A DNA stretch of 64,000 nucleotides, from positions 2,077,501 through 2,141,500 of the forward strand of contig NW_026251387.1 in NCBI RefSeq assembly GCF_025118155.1. The letters run 5' to 3'. Both the position numbers and the translations under genes were made by a program. Every line of letters starts with the position of its first letter. Position 1 is the first letter of the stretch. The notes below the pieces were generated by a model that did no database searches, was not told the origin of the DNA, and saw nothing but the letters and a program-made list of their open reading frames with translations. Origin of the DNA: Cokeromyces recurvatus. Taxonomy: Eukaryota > Mucoromycota > Mucoromycetes > Mucorales > Mucoraceae. This document shows positions 11,833 to 22,078 of this stretch, in pieces.

Positions 11833-13004
11833 TTTTTTTCCCCCTTTTAGTATAAAAAAAAACAATAAAAAAAATGAAGGATTTTATTTATAAACTATAG
11901 ACGAATCTTTACCACAATTAATTGAATAAATTATCTTATTTATTTAAATTTTGCTTTTATTTTAATAACATTTCACTTCATTATGATTATATACATATAC
12001 TTTTTTTTTTTTGAAAATAGTAATATAGCTATTTTAAATCACTATAGGTCCAATAATAATATAAGATGTATACTTAGTCGTTAGATATATTTATATGAAG
12101 GAAATATTAAAATTAAATTATGGATACTTATATCGTCAAATGATTACATATTCACAACACTTGATAAAAAAAAAAAAAAAGAAGCCTGTAATAAAGCTAA
12201 TATTTTTTATGAAAGAGAATAGTTTTTCTAAATATTTATTAAATGTAGAATAGGTAATTCTTTTTAAAACGAAGCAATTACGTTATCAGACTTTAAAAAA
12301 AAAAGATATTTAGTACCACTGAACAATATTATATAATTCAAAATAACAGTATATACGTGCTTTAAGTTGCTAACGTCCTAAGTGCTTCAAATACAAATTA
12401 ATACCCTAAATATACATAATATGTTATGACAGATAACTAATACAGTAATGATTTTGTTACTTTATAATATGTTAATATCTGTTTCTCGTCCCCTAATTTA
12501 ACATTAAAGTCAATGGTTTATTTTTTATGAAAAAAAAAAAGCTGCCGAACAATGCATTAAATGCCGGACAGTCACGTGATCACATTATTTAAATATATCA
12601 AGTATATATTGTAAAATTTCTAGACATGATATGTTCGTGGTGCTTAACAGTAGAATCCTTTTCTTTTATTTTTTTTTCTATTTGTGAAGCTAATGTTTCT
12701 TCTAGTTACTTTTATACTGAGACAAAGGTATAAATGTAAGTTGAATATTGCTTTTGTTCTTTATGTCGTCGTTAATGTATTGATATTTCTTTCTGTTACT
12801 GTTTCTATATTTAATTGACAATCTTCTGTATTGTCGTTTCAGTTCAATTAATCAAATTACAATTAAACAACTTAATAAAAATTTAAAGCAAAGTAAAAGC
12901 TTGATTTTATTCCATTATATTAAAAAATGATACTTAAATAAAAAATGATATTATATAAAAGGAATTATTAAAGAAGGGTAAATTAAAATAAAATAAATTG
13001 AATT
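11833..13004. other. Gene-free AT-rich region upstream of tRNA-Glu
   Basis: No protein or RNA gene was recognised. The region includes one copy of the CCGGACA/CACGTG module at 12564-12578 without a detectable tRNA downstream, and several short A/T runs. Confidence 0.5.
12564..12578 (+). promoter_or_regulatory. Orphan CCGGACA + CACGTG module
   Basis: CCGGACA immediately followed by GTCACGTGA, the same juxtaposition found 64 bp upstream of tRNA-Lys. At the expected offset (about 12642) there is a short A-box-like string (GCTTAACAGTAGAATCC) and later a T tract, but no B box or cloverleaf, so any RNA gene here is dead or of another type. Confidence 0.4.
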
Positions 13005-13030
13005 ACCGGACAAGTCCGGTATATCACGTG
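13005..13030 (+). promoter_or_regulatory. Inverted CCGGAC palindrome plus CACGTG box upstream of tRNA-Glu
   Basis: ACCGGACAAGTCCGGT (13005-13020) is a perfect 7-bp inverted repeat with a 2-bp spacer. It is followed by ATATCACGTGA, with CACGTG at 13025-13030. The last base of CACGTG lies 64 bp before the first base of the tRNA, the same offset as at the tRNA-Lys gene. CACGTG is a bHLH-type E-box; which protein binds is not known from sequence. Confidence 0.6.
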
Positions 13031-13093
13031 ACTGTTGATTAAATTTTTAGTGTGCAAATTTTATATTTTTATACCACTTGTCGGACATGAAAA

Positions 13094-13165
13094 TCCTTGA
13101 TGGTCTAGTGGCTAGGATTCGTCGCTCTCACCGACGCGGCCGGGGTTCGATTCCCCGTCAGGGAA
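13094..13165 (+). tRNA. tRNA-Glu (anticodon CTC)
   Basis: Complete cloverleaf without intron: acceptor stem TCCTTGA/TCAGGGA, D arm GTCTAGTGGCTAGGATTC, anticodon stem CGTCG/CGACG around loop CTCTCAC (anticodon CTC, reads GAG), and T arm CCGGGGTTCGATTCCCCG carrying the B box. The discriminator is A; CCA is not encoded. A TTTT run at 13171-13174 would serve as Pol III terminator. An AT-rich TATA-like stretch lies about 30 bp upstream. Confidence 0.96.
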
Positions 13166-14786
13166 TTATCTTTTGTAATTTTTGAGTGTATTTTTTTTTT
13201 TAGATGTCGGATATGTCGTTATAATATTAAAATAAATTTTTTACTAAACAATAGAAGAAAAAGGATGAAGAATGTCAATAATAATCTAAAGAAAGATGTA
13301 AAATTACTTCTAGATAGCGCTTATTAATAAAGTAGTATGTCAATATAAAAATGCAAATCAAGAAAAGACGTCATCTTTCTCCTCATGTTATACTTATTTA
13401 GCAAGATGTAAAATTTGGCTAAATTAGTATCTACTAATATTGTATGCTGTAAACGCAATATTATTAATACACAAAATAAACTAATAAAAAAAAGAAGATA
13501 GTTATGTAGAGTAAGGCCAACAACAAAAATAAAATTCTTAAGGTATATGATATGAATAAGGTGTAAATTATTAATTGAAAAGAAAAAATGCGTGGATCTA
13601 TTTCATTTGTTTAGTTTTTAAGAAGTTAAGGATCTTCTTAACTTTCATAAATGTACTTTAAAATGCAAAAATAATATTGCATTCATCTTTAGCCGGTTAA
13701 AAAGAAAGTAGACAAAAGCTTGTTGAAATTTGGATTTTTAAATTTGTATGAGAAGAGATGCATGATAGCAAAAGTTGTTAGTGATATTTTACAGAAAATT
13801 ATGAATAACATGTATAGACTCCTTTTACTAGACAAATTATGTATATTTTCAATAAGTTATGCATTCAAATTCTCTAATATATGTATGCTTTCATTTTTTT
13901 TTCATTATTCTTTCTTAATATAACCTTTCCATTTTTAATTTTCTTTACATGGAAGATTTCTTAACCTTCTCATGTCAGCCTTTGTAGCATTTGTCAAAGA
14001 AAACAATAGTGTAAATACTATTGACAAAGCCTTTTTGCTACCTTTTCCATAGGTTATTCATTATATAAACATCATAGATAAGTATGTATATAATATTACT
14101 ATAAGAATGTGGGTCATTATTTTAAAAAATAGTAACTAATCTTCTTTAATTTAGCATACTAAATAAATTTTTTCCATCAAATATAAATAATCAAGATAAT
14201 ATCTTCCTAGATAATATATGCATATTTTTGAAGAGGGTTTTGTTTATGCTGATAAAAGTCCAAAAAAAAAATTGAAATAAAATAAAATAGCGGATGCTTC
14301 CGTTGTTCTCCCTTGGAGTTCAATTTATGATAAGCTTCGTTCGAATTAACTTTGATGTGATAATATGTATACTTTTTTTTAATTGATTATTTGAACTTAT
14401 AGTGCTTTATAAAAGATAAGAAATTAAGCCGTGCTTCAAAAGTATAACGACTAGACTAGGATTCTATTTAATACATTTTTACAGTGTTTGTTAATAAGTT
14501 ATAATTACTGTTTAAATAATGATACATGTATATTTATTTATTTTTTTTTTAATGTTTCAATTTTGAATTTAACAAACATAATAGAAATACATACAAATAA
14601 TCAATTATATAATATACCGCTGTGTGCCCTGAAATTTTTTATCACAAATAACACCAGCTGTGTGACTTGCATATGTGCAGGGTCCAACCCACCAACATTT
14701 TTATTTTTTATAGAATTATCAAGTACGTCTAACTTGAATTCCCGTAAATCCCCCTCCTCCAAAAAAAAAAAAAAAAAAAAAAAACG
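13166..14786. other. Gene-free region with imperfect hairpin
   Basis: I found no supported gene. The 67-codon frame at 13720-13923 lacks any domain and is AT-biased. An imperfect inverted repeat lies at 13984-14041. The A-rich tract at 14761-14784 directly precedes the deaminase start. Confidence 0.5.
13984..14041. repeat. Imperfect hairpin (nested inverted repeats)
   Basis: Nested complementary arms: GTAGCA (13984-13989) with TGCTAC (14036-14041), TTTGT (13990-13994) with ACAAA (14024-14028), and CAATAGT (14004-14010) with ACTATTG (14017-14023) around a 6-nt loop. Outside these, further weak pairing (CATGGAA with TTTTCCATAG) is possible. It could be a small foldback element, a structured RNA or chance. 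Confidence 0.4.
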
Positions 14787-16111
14787 ATGCGACTTATTAT
14801 TCGGCAAGATTATGAAGAAGTTTCCGCCTATTCAGGTACAATAGCATTCGATTTCTCATGTTTAAAGATCTCTTAGCATTATTCAAATGCAACATGTCTA
14901 TTTATTTAACAAAACCTTACTTAATTATAGCGTATTATGTGAAAGAAAGAATTAATCAATTTAAACCAACTAAAGAAAGACCATTTGTTTTGGGATTACC
15001 AACTGGATCTTCACCTATTGGTGTCTATCATAAACTTGTAGAATTTTATAAAGCAGGTGAGCTAAGTTTTGAACATGTCGTCACTTTTAATATGGATGAA
15101 TATGTTGGTTTACCAAGGTAAACGATTCAATAGTATATGTATGTGTGTGTTAACTAATATCTTTTTTAGAGATCATCCTCAATCATATCATACATTTATG
15201 TGGAATCATTTATTTAAGCATGTCAACATTAAGAAAGAAAACGTACATATACTTGATGGCAATTCAGAAGATCTTGATAATGAATGCTCAAAGTTTGAAG
15301 CAGACATTGTTAAATTAGGTGGAATTGAATTATTTTTAGGCGGTAACTGTAATAAAAAAAAAAGGGAAAGAAATGTAGGAATTTATTAATATATAACTAA
15401 ATATAAAGGAATTGGACCTGATGGACATATTGCATTTAATGAGCCTGGATCTTCATTAACATCAAGGACTAGAGTCAAAACATTGGCATATGAAACAATT
15501 ATTGCCAACGCACGATTCTTTGGTGGAGATGTTTCTAAAGTTCCCAAACTTGCTTTAACAGTAGGAGTAGCGTGAGTTATATAATATTTGAACATATTAT
15601 GTTAGGTACAGCCATTTATTTTATATATAGGACGGTAATGGATGCTAGAGAAGTCTGTGTAGTTATTACGGGTGCACATAAGAGTTTAGCATTAGCAAAA
15701 TGTATAGAGGAGGGTGTAAATCATATGTGGACAGTTTCAGCAATACAAATGCATCCAAAAGGACTAATTATATGTGATGAAGATGCAACCTTAGAACTCC
15801 ACGTTAAAGTAAGTTATTCCTTTATTTAATCAACTATTACCTCTTTTCTAAAAAAAAAAAAGACTGTACGTTATTTTAAATCAATTGAGCATGTACATCA
15901 ATCAATTATTGGGCCCCATAATCTTGGTTTACAGGGAAATTTATTAAGAAATATGGTGGATACAAACCAAGCTGCTAAACGACGTAGACGTTTAATGCTT
16001 CAAAATTTGTTAAATGATGAAGATGAATATACTACAGCCACAAATACCACGAATAATTCGATTTCTTCTAATGATGAAGATAACGTTCGAAAAAGACAGA
16101 AGCAAGTATAA
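14787..16111 (+). CDS. Glucosamine-6-phosphate deaminase
   Basis: Converts glucosamine-6-phosphate to fructose-6-phosphate and ammonia, the exit step from amino-sugar (chitin/GlcNAc) breakdown into glycolysis; cytosolic. Six exons (14787-14835, 14931-15117, 15170-15342, 15409-15571, 15631-15808, 15863-16111) make 332 residues. The start [16 protein letters not shown] is the family N-terminus. Then come [16 protein letters not shown] (phosphate-binding loop), FNMDEYVGL (catalytic Asp/Glu), [20 protein letters not shown] (active-site Asp, His and Glu) and GPHNLGL near the C-terminus. Compared with the human enzyme (289 residues) it has about 45 extra C-terminal residues that are basic, then Asn/Asp-rich (AAKRRRR onward). 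No other GlcNAc-catabolic gene adjoins it, so no cluster is seen here. Confidence 0.95.
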
Positions 16112-17008
16112 GTTATCTAAAAAGAAGAAATATACGTAATATATTACCTTATTATTATTGTTATAATGATCTCTCTCTTTCTCTCTCTTTTTTTTCTCTC
16201 TTTTCCGTCAACTATAATACACAATACATAATGTTATCATATACAGGCATAGATACATCACTATATTATACATACATACATGCATGCATTTATATATAAT
16301 AAAAACAAAATTTTATAAAAAGAAATGAACAATTTAACAAAGTTACAAAATGCTTATTAATTATAACATATAATGATTATACCCGCTACAGGATAGAACT
16401 TCATAAATTTGACTAAAGGAACAATAAAACCTTAGTAATCCATAACATTTTTTTTTTTATAGTAAGCTAACTGTAAGCAGATCTTGATCTATTGTTCAAC
16501 TCATTAATGTACTTTTTTTTTTATGTAAAACAACCTTCAAAATAAAAAGTAGATTTCCATTTTATGTTCATTTCTTCATCGAAAATACTCTACGCATAAA
16601 TTAGTTGTTTTTTTTATTCCTATATTAGTAAAGTTATACTTAAATTACATAGTGATTTTAATCTGATCTATACTTGCCATCACTTTCTTTTACACTTAAA
16701 ATTATTTACTCGATCAGATTACTTTTGTTAATTGATCCTAAAATAAATAAATCTTTTATGCACTGTTGAAAAAATACTGTTAAATTTATTTCTTCCATTT
16801 AAAAGTTAAATCAAAAAGGTAATAATTTGAGTACTTTACTAAAGTTAGAAAAGGCTTTTGTACAGGTTGTGCATTAACACTTTTTTTGGCCCAATAGGAA
16901 TAATCAGTTAAATAGTGATAGTGATAAAGTTGTTTAAATGGGACTGTGTAAAAATATTACACCCCCCCTGGCTTTGATTTTTATTTTATTTTTTTTTATT
17001 TTTTTGGA
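16112..17008. other. Intergenic upstream of ADP/ATP carrier
   Basis: AT-rich DNA with a C-rich patch (ACACCCCCCCTGGC at about 16960-16973) shortly upstream of a TATA box. Apart from probable promoter elements of the carrier gene, nothing is recognised. Confidence 0.5.
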
Positions 17009-17017
17009 TATAAAAAG
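17009..17017 (+). promoter_or_regulatory. TATA box of ADP/ATP carrier gene
   Basis: TATAAAAAG lies about 110 bp before the start codon, followed by a pyrimidine-rich leader and an A-rich stretch right before ATG. This is the arrangement expected of a strongly expressed gene and agrees with the C/T-ending codon preference of the coding region. Confidence 0.5.
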
Positions 17018-17125
17018 GTTTTAGAATTTTATTTCATTTTTAAAATTTCTTTTTTCAGATTATATACTCCCCTCTCCTTTTTTTTTCCTTTTTATCTAAA
17101 AAGTAAATAAAAAAATAAAATAAAA

Positions 17126-18304
17126 ATGGCTGCTGAGAAGAACAACAACAAGTTTATGATCGTAAGTGTGATTCTTAAAATATTAAATAACCTTAATACT
17201 TAAACTATCTTTTATATATAAATATGTAGGATTTCCTTATGGGTGGTGTCTCTGCCGCTGTCTCTAAGACTGCTGCTGCTCCCATTGAGCGTATCAAGCT
17301 TTTGATTCAAAATCAAGATGAAATGATCAAGCAAGGTCGTCTTTCTTCTCCTTATAAGGGTATTGGTGATTGTTTCGCTCGTACCTTGAAGGATGAGGGT
17401 GCTATCTCTTTGTGGAGAGGTAACACTGCTAACGTTATTCGTTACTTCCCTACTCAAGCTTTGAACTTTGCCTTCAAGGATAAGTTCAAGCGTATGTTCA
17501 ACAGAGATAAGGTCAGAGATGGTTACTGGGCTTGGTTCGCTGGTAACTTGGCTTCTGGTGGTGCTGCTGGTGCCGCATCCCTTTTCTTGTAAGTGTCTAA
17601 TATGGATCCAACCTCGTACATTCATTCATATTTTTCTTTTTTTTTTCTTTTGATAGCGTCTACTCTTTGGATTATGCTCGTACTCGTCTTGCCAACGATG
17701 CTAAATCTGCCAAGAAGGGTGGTGAACGTCAATTCAATGGTTTGATTGATGTTTACAGAAAGACCTTGAAGTCCGATGGTATTTCTGGTCTTTACCGTGG
17801 TTTCAACATTTCTTGTGTTGGTATTATCGTTTACCGTGGTCTTTACTTCGGTCTTTACGATTCTATTAAGCCTATGCTTCCTGGTAATCTTAAGGATTCC
17901 TTCTGGGCTTCCTTCGCTCTTGGTTGGGCTGTTACCACTGGTTCTGGTCTTGGTAAGTGGTTTACCTTTTTTTTTTTTTTTTTTTTAAATTCAGGGGTGG
18001 AAGTTAAATTTATTTTCTTTTTTTTGGGTTTTATTTTTCATGGTTTACATTTGTGTACTTATCATTCTTATGTAATATAGCTTCTTATCCTATTGATACC
18101 GTTCGTCGTCGTATGATGATGACTTCCGGTTCTGCCGTTAAGTACGATTCTTCTCTTCACGCTTTCCGTGAAATTGTTGCCAAGGAAGGTACTAAGTCTC
18201 TCTTCAAGGGTGCTGGTGCTAACATTCTTCGTGCTATTGCTGGTGCTGGTGTCTTGTCTGGTTATGATTACCTTCAAGTCTGGATGTTCGGTAAGAAGTA
18301 CTAA
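17126..18304 (+). CDS. Mitochondrial ADP/ATP carrier
   Basis: Exchanges cytosolic ADP for matrix ATP across the inner mitochondrial membrane. Four exons (17126-17161, 17230-17588, 17657-17952, 18081-18304) give 304 residues, the normal size. Three mitochondrial-carrier repeats are seen, each with a Px(D/E)xx(K/R) motif: [16 protein letters not shown] and [11 protein letters not shown]. The last contains RRRMMM, the signature specific to ADP/ATP carriers. Codon use is clearly biased to GGT, GCT, AAG, TTC and CGT compared with neighbouring genes, a sign of high expression. The second intron acceptor restores [12 protein letters not shown]; the third restores the signature repeat. A paralogue elsewhere is likely, since fungi usually carry several. 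Confidence 0.97.
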
Positions 18305-19158
18305 AAAGCCAAGTAGTTCTTTTCTTCAAATCAGTTTATTTAATGTAACTGCCGCTTTTTATTTTTTTATTTTTTTTTACACCAACATGTTTATGATTTT
18401 TTTGTAATATTATATCTTTTTTATATTTAAAATCAAAATTTATATACTTTAAAAAGGGCCTTTTTTTAAAAAAAAATATCCTAAAGAGCCTTTGTATTCG
18501 AATAAAAAATTTATTTCCAAGTTAAAAACCTTAAAAATAGTGACCTTTGGAGTCTCTTTATTTTATCTTTTTTTGTAATGCAATTTTAACAATTTGCATA
18601 TGATATAAAATACCCCTGGCTATGGTGTCTTCTCCAAACGCGGGGTCAAATCGATATTGAATTTACCCCAGGTTATTATGCACTCGTATTTTGATTTGAT
18701 AAGTACAAAAATAATATTTTTTTTTTCTAAAATAGAAAATCTGATACATAACTAATTAAACGACGGATATAGAAGTGAGTCAGCAATACAATTAGAAATA
18801 GTATTCACTTCAGACTTACCAAATCTTGGCCGACTGATTATAAATTATTGTATTCAGGTTAATAAACTTACGCTTCTCTTCTCTTTAAGCTTTAGGGACA
18901 TCAAGTTAACATTATTTTTTTTCCTTTTTATTATTCATGCTTCAAAATCTATTAGCCCATAGAAATAATTTAATTCAATCTTTTTTTTTTCTTTGTAGAA
19001 AGACATGTGCTTATAAAGAAAAGTTCATCAATAATGATCAGTACAACTATATACTATATTGCAGTTCAACACATTAAATACATATTAGCGTACATTTCTA
19101 CAAATGCTTCTTCTTTGTTTTGTATGGTTTAGATAGGAAATCTGCAAATGTGCAACTG

Positions 19159-19215
<57 letters not shown>

Positions 19216-19419
19216 AGAAATTCTTTTGTATCAACTTGTTTGTGTAAAGGAATGTTATTCATGATAAAAACATGAAATCTGTGTGTATTTAAAACTTTAA
19301 CTAATATTCATAATCCCCCTATAAAAAAAAAAAAAAGATGGATAGTAGTCAGTCGTAGTCCCTTTTGACTTCACCTGAATAACCTTTCTATTGTCAAACT
19401 TTCACTCTGTTTTTTTTTG
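18305..19419. other. Gene-free DNA with T51 tract
   Basis: No gene recognised. A T tract of 51 nt occupies 19162-19212. The segment lies between the carrier gene and a transposase relic and is probably partly old transposon flank. Confidence 0.5.
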
Positions 19420-19922
19420 TTAGTAACTACAGGAACAATTAGAGTGCTAGTTACACTCAAAGATCTTAAAATAGTGTTTACTACAATTGCAAAAACTGGG
19501 ACTGTACCTAAAATGGTCCTGTTATTCTTAACTTTAGCTACTCGTGCTTCACATTTATGAGTCTAAGCACTATTTGAAATCATGTTAGTATGTAAGCCAG
19601 ATTCATCAATAAAGATATAGTTTCTGAGAAAGTTCATACATGAGTTGTCTACATTTACTACTTAGTTGCTATTCAACTTGAATAGCCTCTTTTGATACTA
19701 TGAAATGCAGACCTTTTAAATATAAGCCTCATATTACTCCATATGGAATTGTAAAGTGCTGTTATTTTTTTTTTTTTTTTTTATGTTTAAGCCATTAAAA
19801 CTAGCAGCTAATTGATTCATAAGTTGCTCATTGCTGGTTAAAGGATTCTTATTAAGGAAAGAAGTCAAACTCTCCTCGTGTTTATCAAAATGATATATAT
19901 AATTACTTCTAGGTTTTAGGAA

Positions 19923-19991
<69 letters not shown>

Positions 19992-20010
19992 CAAAAAGTT
20001 GAAATATTCA
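19420..20010 (-). pseudogene. Decayed Tc1/IS630-type transposase (relic 2)
   Basis: Read on the minus strand, 19734-19923 encodes a piece (ESLTSFLNKNPLTSNEQLMN) equivalent to the second DNA-binding helix region of the intact transposase. At 19581-19616 it encodes FIDESGLHTNM, equivalent to the first-Asp block, followed by an in-frame stop and then KCEARVAKVKNNRTILGTVP. A 65-nt A tract (19924-19988 on the plus strand, T in the coding sense) interrupts its N-terminal part. The sequence differs from the intact element at 20380-22009, so it is a separate, older insertion. Its ends and inverted repeats were not identified. Confidence 0.75.
19924..19988. repeat. A65 homopolymer
   Basis: The longest mononucleotide run in the window, inside transposase relic 2. 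Confidence 0.9.
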
Positions 20011-20379
20011 AATACAACAGGCTAAAATGAAGGAATACAACAAATAAAATCGAGAAAACCTAAAAGTTGAAATGAAAGAGTTAACAAAAGTACTATATAA
20101 TGAAAAGCTCTTTCCTTTTTTTTTTGAGCCCATTAAAGGTTTTTTAACTTTTTTTAACTTTTTAAAGAGCCTTCACGCCGAGCAATTTTGGTATGTAGTT
20201 TTTCAGTATGATCATTGGATTTAAATTTGGTTAATAATAAAGATGTATATTTTAAATGTATAATGAAAGATAGTGTTTGATTGTTTGGTTTATGCAAAAA
20301 ATAATAAGGAAACTGTTCCATCTAATTATGAATAACCATTGTTTGTGACTGTTATTATAGAAAAAAGTAGTGTACAGTA

Positions 20380-20433
20380 CACTATTTCCGGAAATTATTC
20401 GTTCATAAAAAAATAAAAATTTCGTTCACAAAA
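20380..20433 (+). repeat. Left terminal inverted repeat of Tc1-like element
   Basis: 54 bp identical to the reverse complement of 21956-22009. It contains CGTTCATAAA and CGTTCACAAA; further copies (ATCGTTCACAAA, TAGTTCACAAA) lie just inside at about 20466-20500. These spaced copies are candidates for multiple transposase-binding sites. Confidence 0.9.
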
Positions 20434-20569
20434 GAAAAAAAAATGCATTAAAAAAAAAATAAAAAATCGTTCACAAAAAAATTAAAAAATAGTTCACAAA
20501 AAGATTTTAAAGTTGATTACTCGCAGGAAATAATCTCGTTCATTTTTCGAAAATAATTTTTTTTTAACA

Positions 20570-21886
20570 ATGGACCAATTTATACATGAAGATGGTAAAG
20601 GAAACCTTCGCAATGAAGAAGGCGAACCAGTTGCAGTTCTTGAGATGGAAGTTGATGAATTAGAATATCCTCTTGAGGATGTTACTAATTACGACACGTA
20701 CTTGGACTTGAAGCCACCTGAAAAACCTGCCAAGATTGAACAAGTGGTTACGAAGGACGAAGAAAAAAAAGATAACAATGAAAATAAAAGAACATATCGA
20801 ACTTATAAGCCTGAAGTCAAAAACTACTTTTTTTACCTTATTTATGAGAAAGGGATGAGTGTACGTGCCGCTGCTGAGGAAATAAAAGTGCCTCAAAGTA
20901 CGGCACAAACTTGGAAAAAGAAAGCAGAGCTTGCTGGGGATGAAGAAATGAGTCTGAGACAAACTGGAAGTGGTAGAAAAGCTGGTAGACCTCCTATTCT
21001 TACAGAGAAACATAAACAGTTTCTGATCAATTTCATTGACGAAAAGTCATCTTCTACATTGGAAGAAATGATAGAAGGTCTCACTAGTCAATTCCCCGGT
21101 ATTGAAATAAAAAAATCAGCAGTTCATAACTTTGTAACCAAGAAATGCAATATCACCCTTAAACGAGCTCATTTCCACTCAATAGAAAGAAATAGTCCTG
21201 AAAAAATTGAGGAGCGGTGCCACTGGGTGAAAAAGATACTTGAAACTGATATGGATTATTTCAGCAATTGCGTTTTCATAGATGAAGCTGCGTTTCATAT
21301 TAACATGAAGAGATCAGTAGCTTGGTCTAGAAAAGGAAAAAGGGCTGTAGTTGTTGTACCTAAAACTAGGGCAAAAACAACAACTATACTAGGAGCCATA
21401 TGTGCACATGGCGTAATTAATATTAGAGTAAGACGACCAAAAATTCAGGCTCCAAATAAAAAAAGAAAAGCAGAGGGAAGTAAACCTGTTCCTAAACAAG
21501 CAACGAAAGGGGGCACAGTTACTGGTCATTATTTTAACTTCATTGCTAGCTGTTTGGATGTCATGGATTTACATCCAAAATTTAAGGACTATTATCTGGT
21601 AATGGATAACGCCCCCATTCATAAACACGAAGATATACAGAAGTATATTGAAGGTCGTGGATATCGTTGCATATATCTTCCTTCTTACTCACCTGAATTG
21701 AACCCTATTGAACAATTTTGGTCAGTAGTCAAAAGTAAACTTAAGCGAGAAAGGTTATTGGAGGAAGAGACAATGACATCAAGAATCCGAGATTCATGCA
21801 ACAATATTTTGCTCAGTGACCTTCAAGGTTTCTGCCGCTACTCTGTTGATAAGTTTAATGATTGCTTGAATCGAAAGCCAGTTTAA
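20570..21886 (+). CDS. Tc1-like DD34E transposase
   Basis: Intronless 438-residue frame. An acidic N-terminal extension of about 70 residues precedes a bipartite HTH DNA-binding domain (YEKGMSVRAAAEEIKVPQST, then GRPPILTEKHKQFLINFI). Catalytic domain: first Asp in NCVFIDEAAFHINM, second Asp in YLVMDNAPIHKH, and Glu in SYSPELNPIEQFWSVVK. There are 34 residues between the second Asp and the Glu, the DD34E spacing typical of Tc1. No stop or frameshift is present, so the protein may be active in cut-and-paste transposition. The start codon follows an A-rich leader about 130 bp inside the left repeat. Confidence 0.95.
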   Translation: MDQFIHEDGKGNLRNEEGEPVAVLEMEVDELEYPLEDVTNYDTYLDLKPPEKPAKIEQVVTKDEEKKDNNENKRTYRTYKPEVKNYFFYLIYEKGMSVRAAAEEIKVPQSTAQTWKKKAELAGDEEMSLRQTGSGRKAGRPPILTEKHKQFLINFIDEKSSSTLEEMIEGLTSQFPGIEIKKSAVHNFVTKKCNITLKRAHFHSIERNSPEKIEERCHWVKKILETDMDYFSNCVFIDEAAFHINMKRSVAWSRKGKRAVVVVPKTRAKTTTILGAICAHGVINIRVRRPKIQAPNKKRKAEGSKPVPKQATKGGTVTGHYFNFIASCLDVMDLHPKFKDYYLVMDNAPIHKHEDIQKYIEGRGYRCIYLPSYSPELNPIEQFWSVVKSKLKRERLLEEETMTSRIRDSCNNILLSDLQGFCRYSVDKFNDCLNRKPV

Positions 21887-21955
21887 TATTTCGCTTATTT
21901 CGTTCATTAAAAACGAATGAATTTTAAAATCTTTTTGTGAACTATTTTTTAATTT

Positions 21956-22009
21956 TTTTGTGAACGAAATTTTTATTTTTTTATGAACGAATAATTTCCG
22001 GAAATAGTG
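21956..22009 (-). repeat. Right terminal inverted repeat of Tc1-like element
   Basis: Exact inverted copy of the left 54 bp. The element ends GGAAATAGTG followed by TA. The start codon of FIP1 lies only 69 bp beyond the end of the element. Confidence 0.92.
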
Positions 22010-22078
22010 TATACTTTTTTTATTTATTTGTTTTTTTTTTTGCTTTACTTTTTTTTTATCTACCTGTCACTTATAACG

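Larger units (their letters stand above)
20380..22009 (+). mobile_element. Tc1-like (IS630 superfamily) transposon, apparently complete
   Basis: A 1,630-bp element bounded by inverted repeats beginning CACTATTTCCGGAAATTATT and flanked on both sides by the dinucleotide TA (20378-20379 and 22010-22011), the target duplication of Tc1/mariner elements. The first 54 bp of the two ends are identical when one is reverse-complemented. Further in, the left end carries about 40 bp extra, which duplicates the CGTTCACAAAA motif. One long open frame with an intact DDE triad fills the centre. Near-identity of the termini and the uninterrupted frame imply recent insertion. Confidence 0.93.

Noticed and set aside
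12634..12700. Possible tRNA downstream of the orphan CACGTG module
   Set aside because: Only an A-box-like string is present; no B box, anticodon stem or acceptor pairing can be drawn.
13720..13923. 67-codon plus-strand frame
   Set aside because: AT-biased, no motif, no splice partners; most likely chance.
14488..14844. 118-codon plus-strand frame before the deaminase
   Set aside because: Ends in a poly-Lys stretch from the A tract and overlaps the real first exon of the deaminase in another frame.
18440..20180. AAAGAGCCTT strings at about 18482 and 20163 as possible terminal repeats of transposase relic 2
   Set aside because: They are in the same orientation, not inverted, and short; no TA-flanked termini could be defined.
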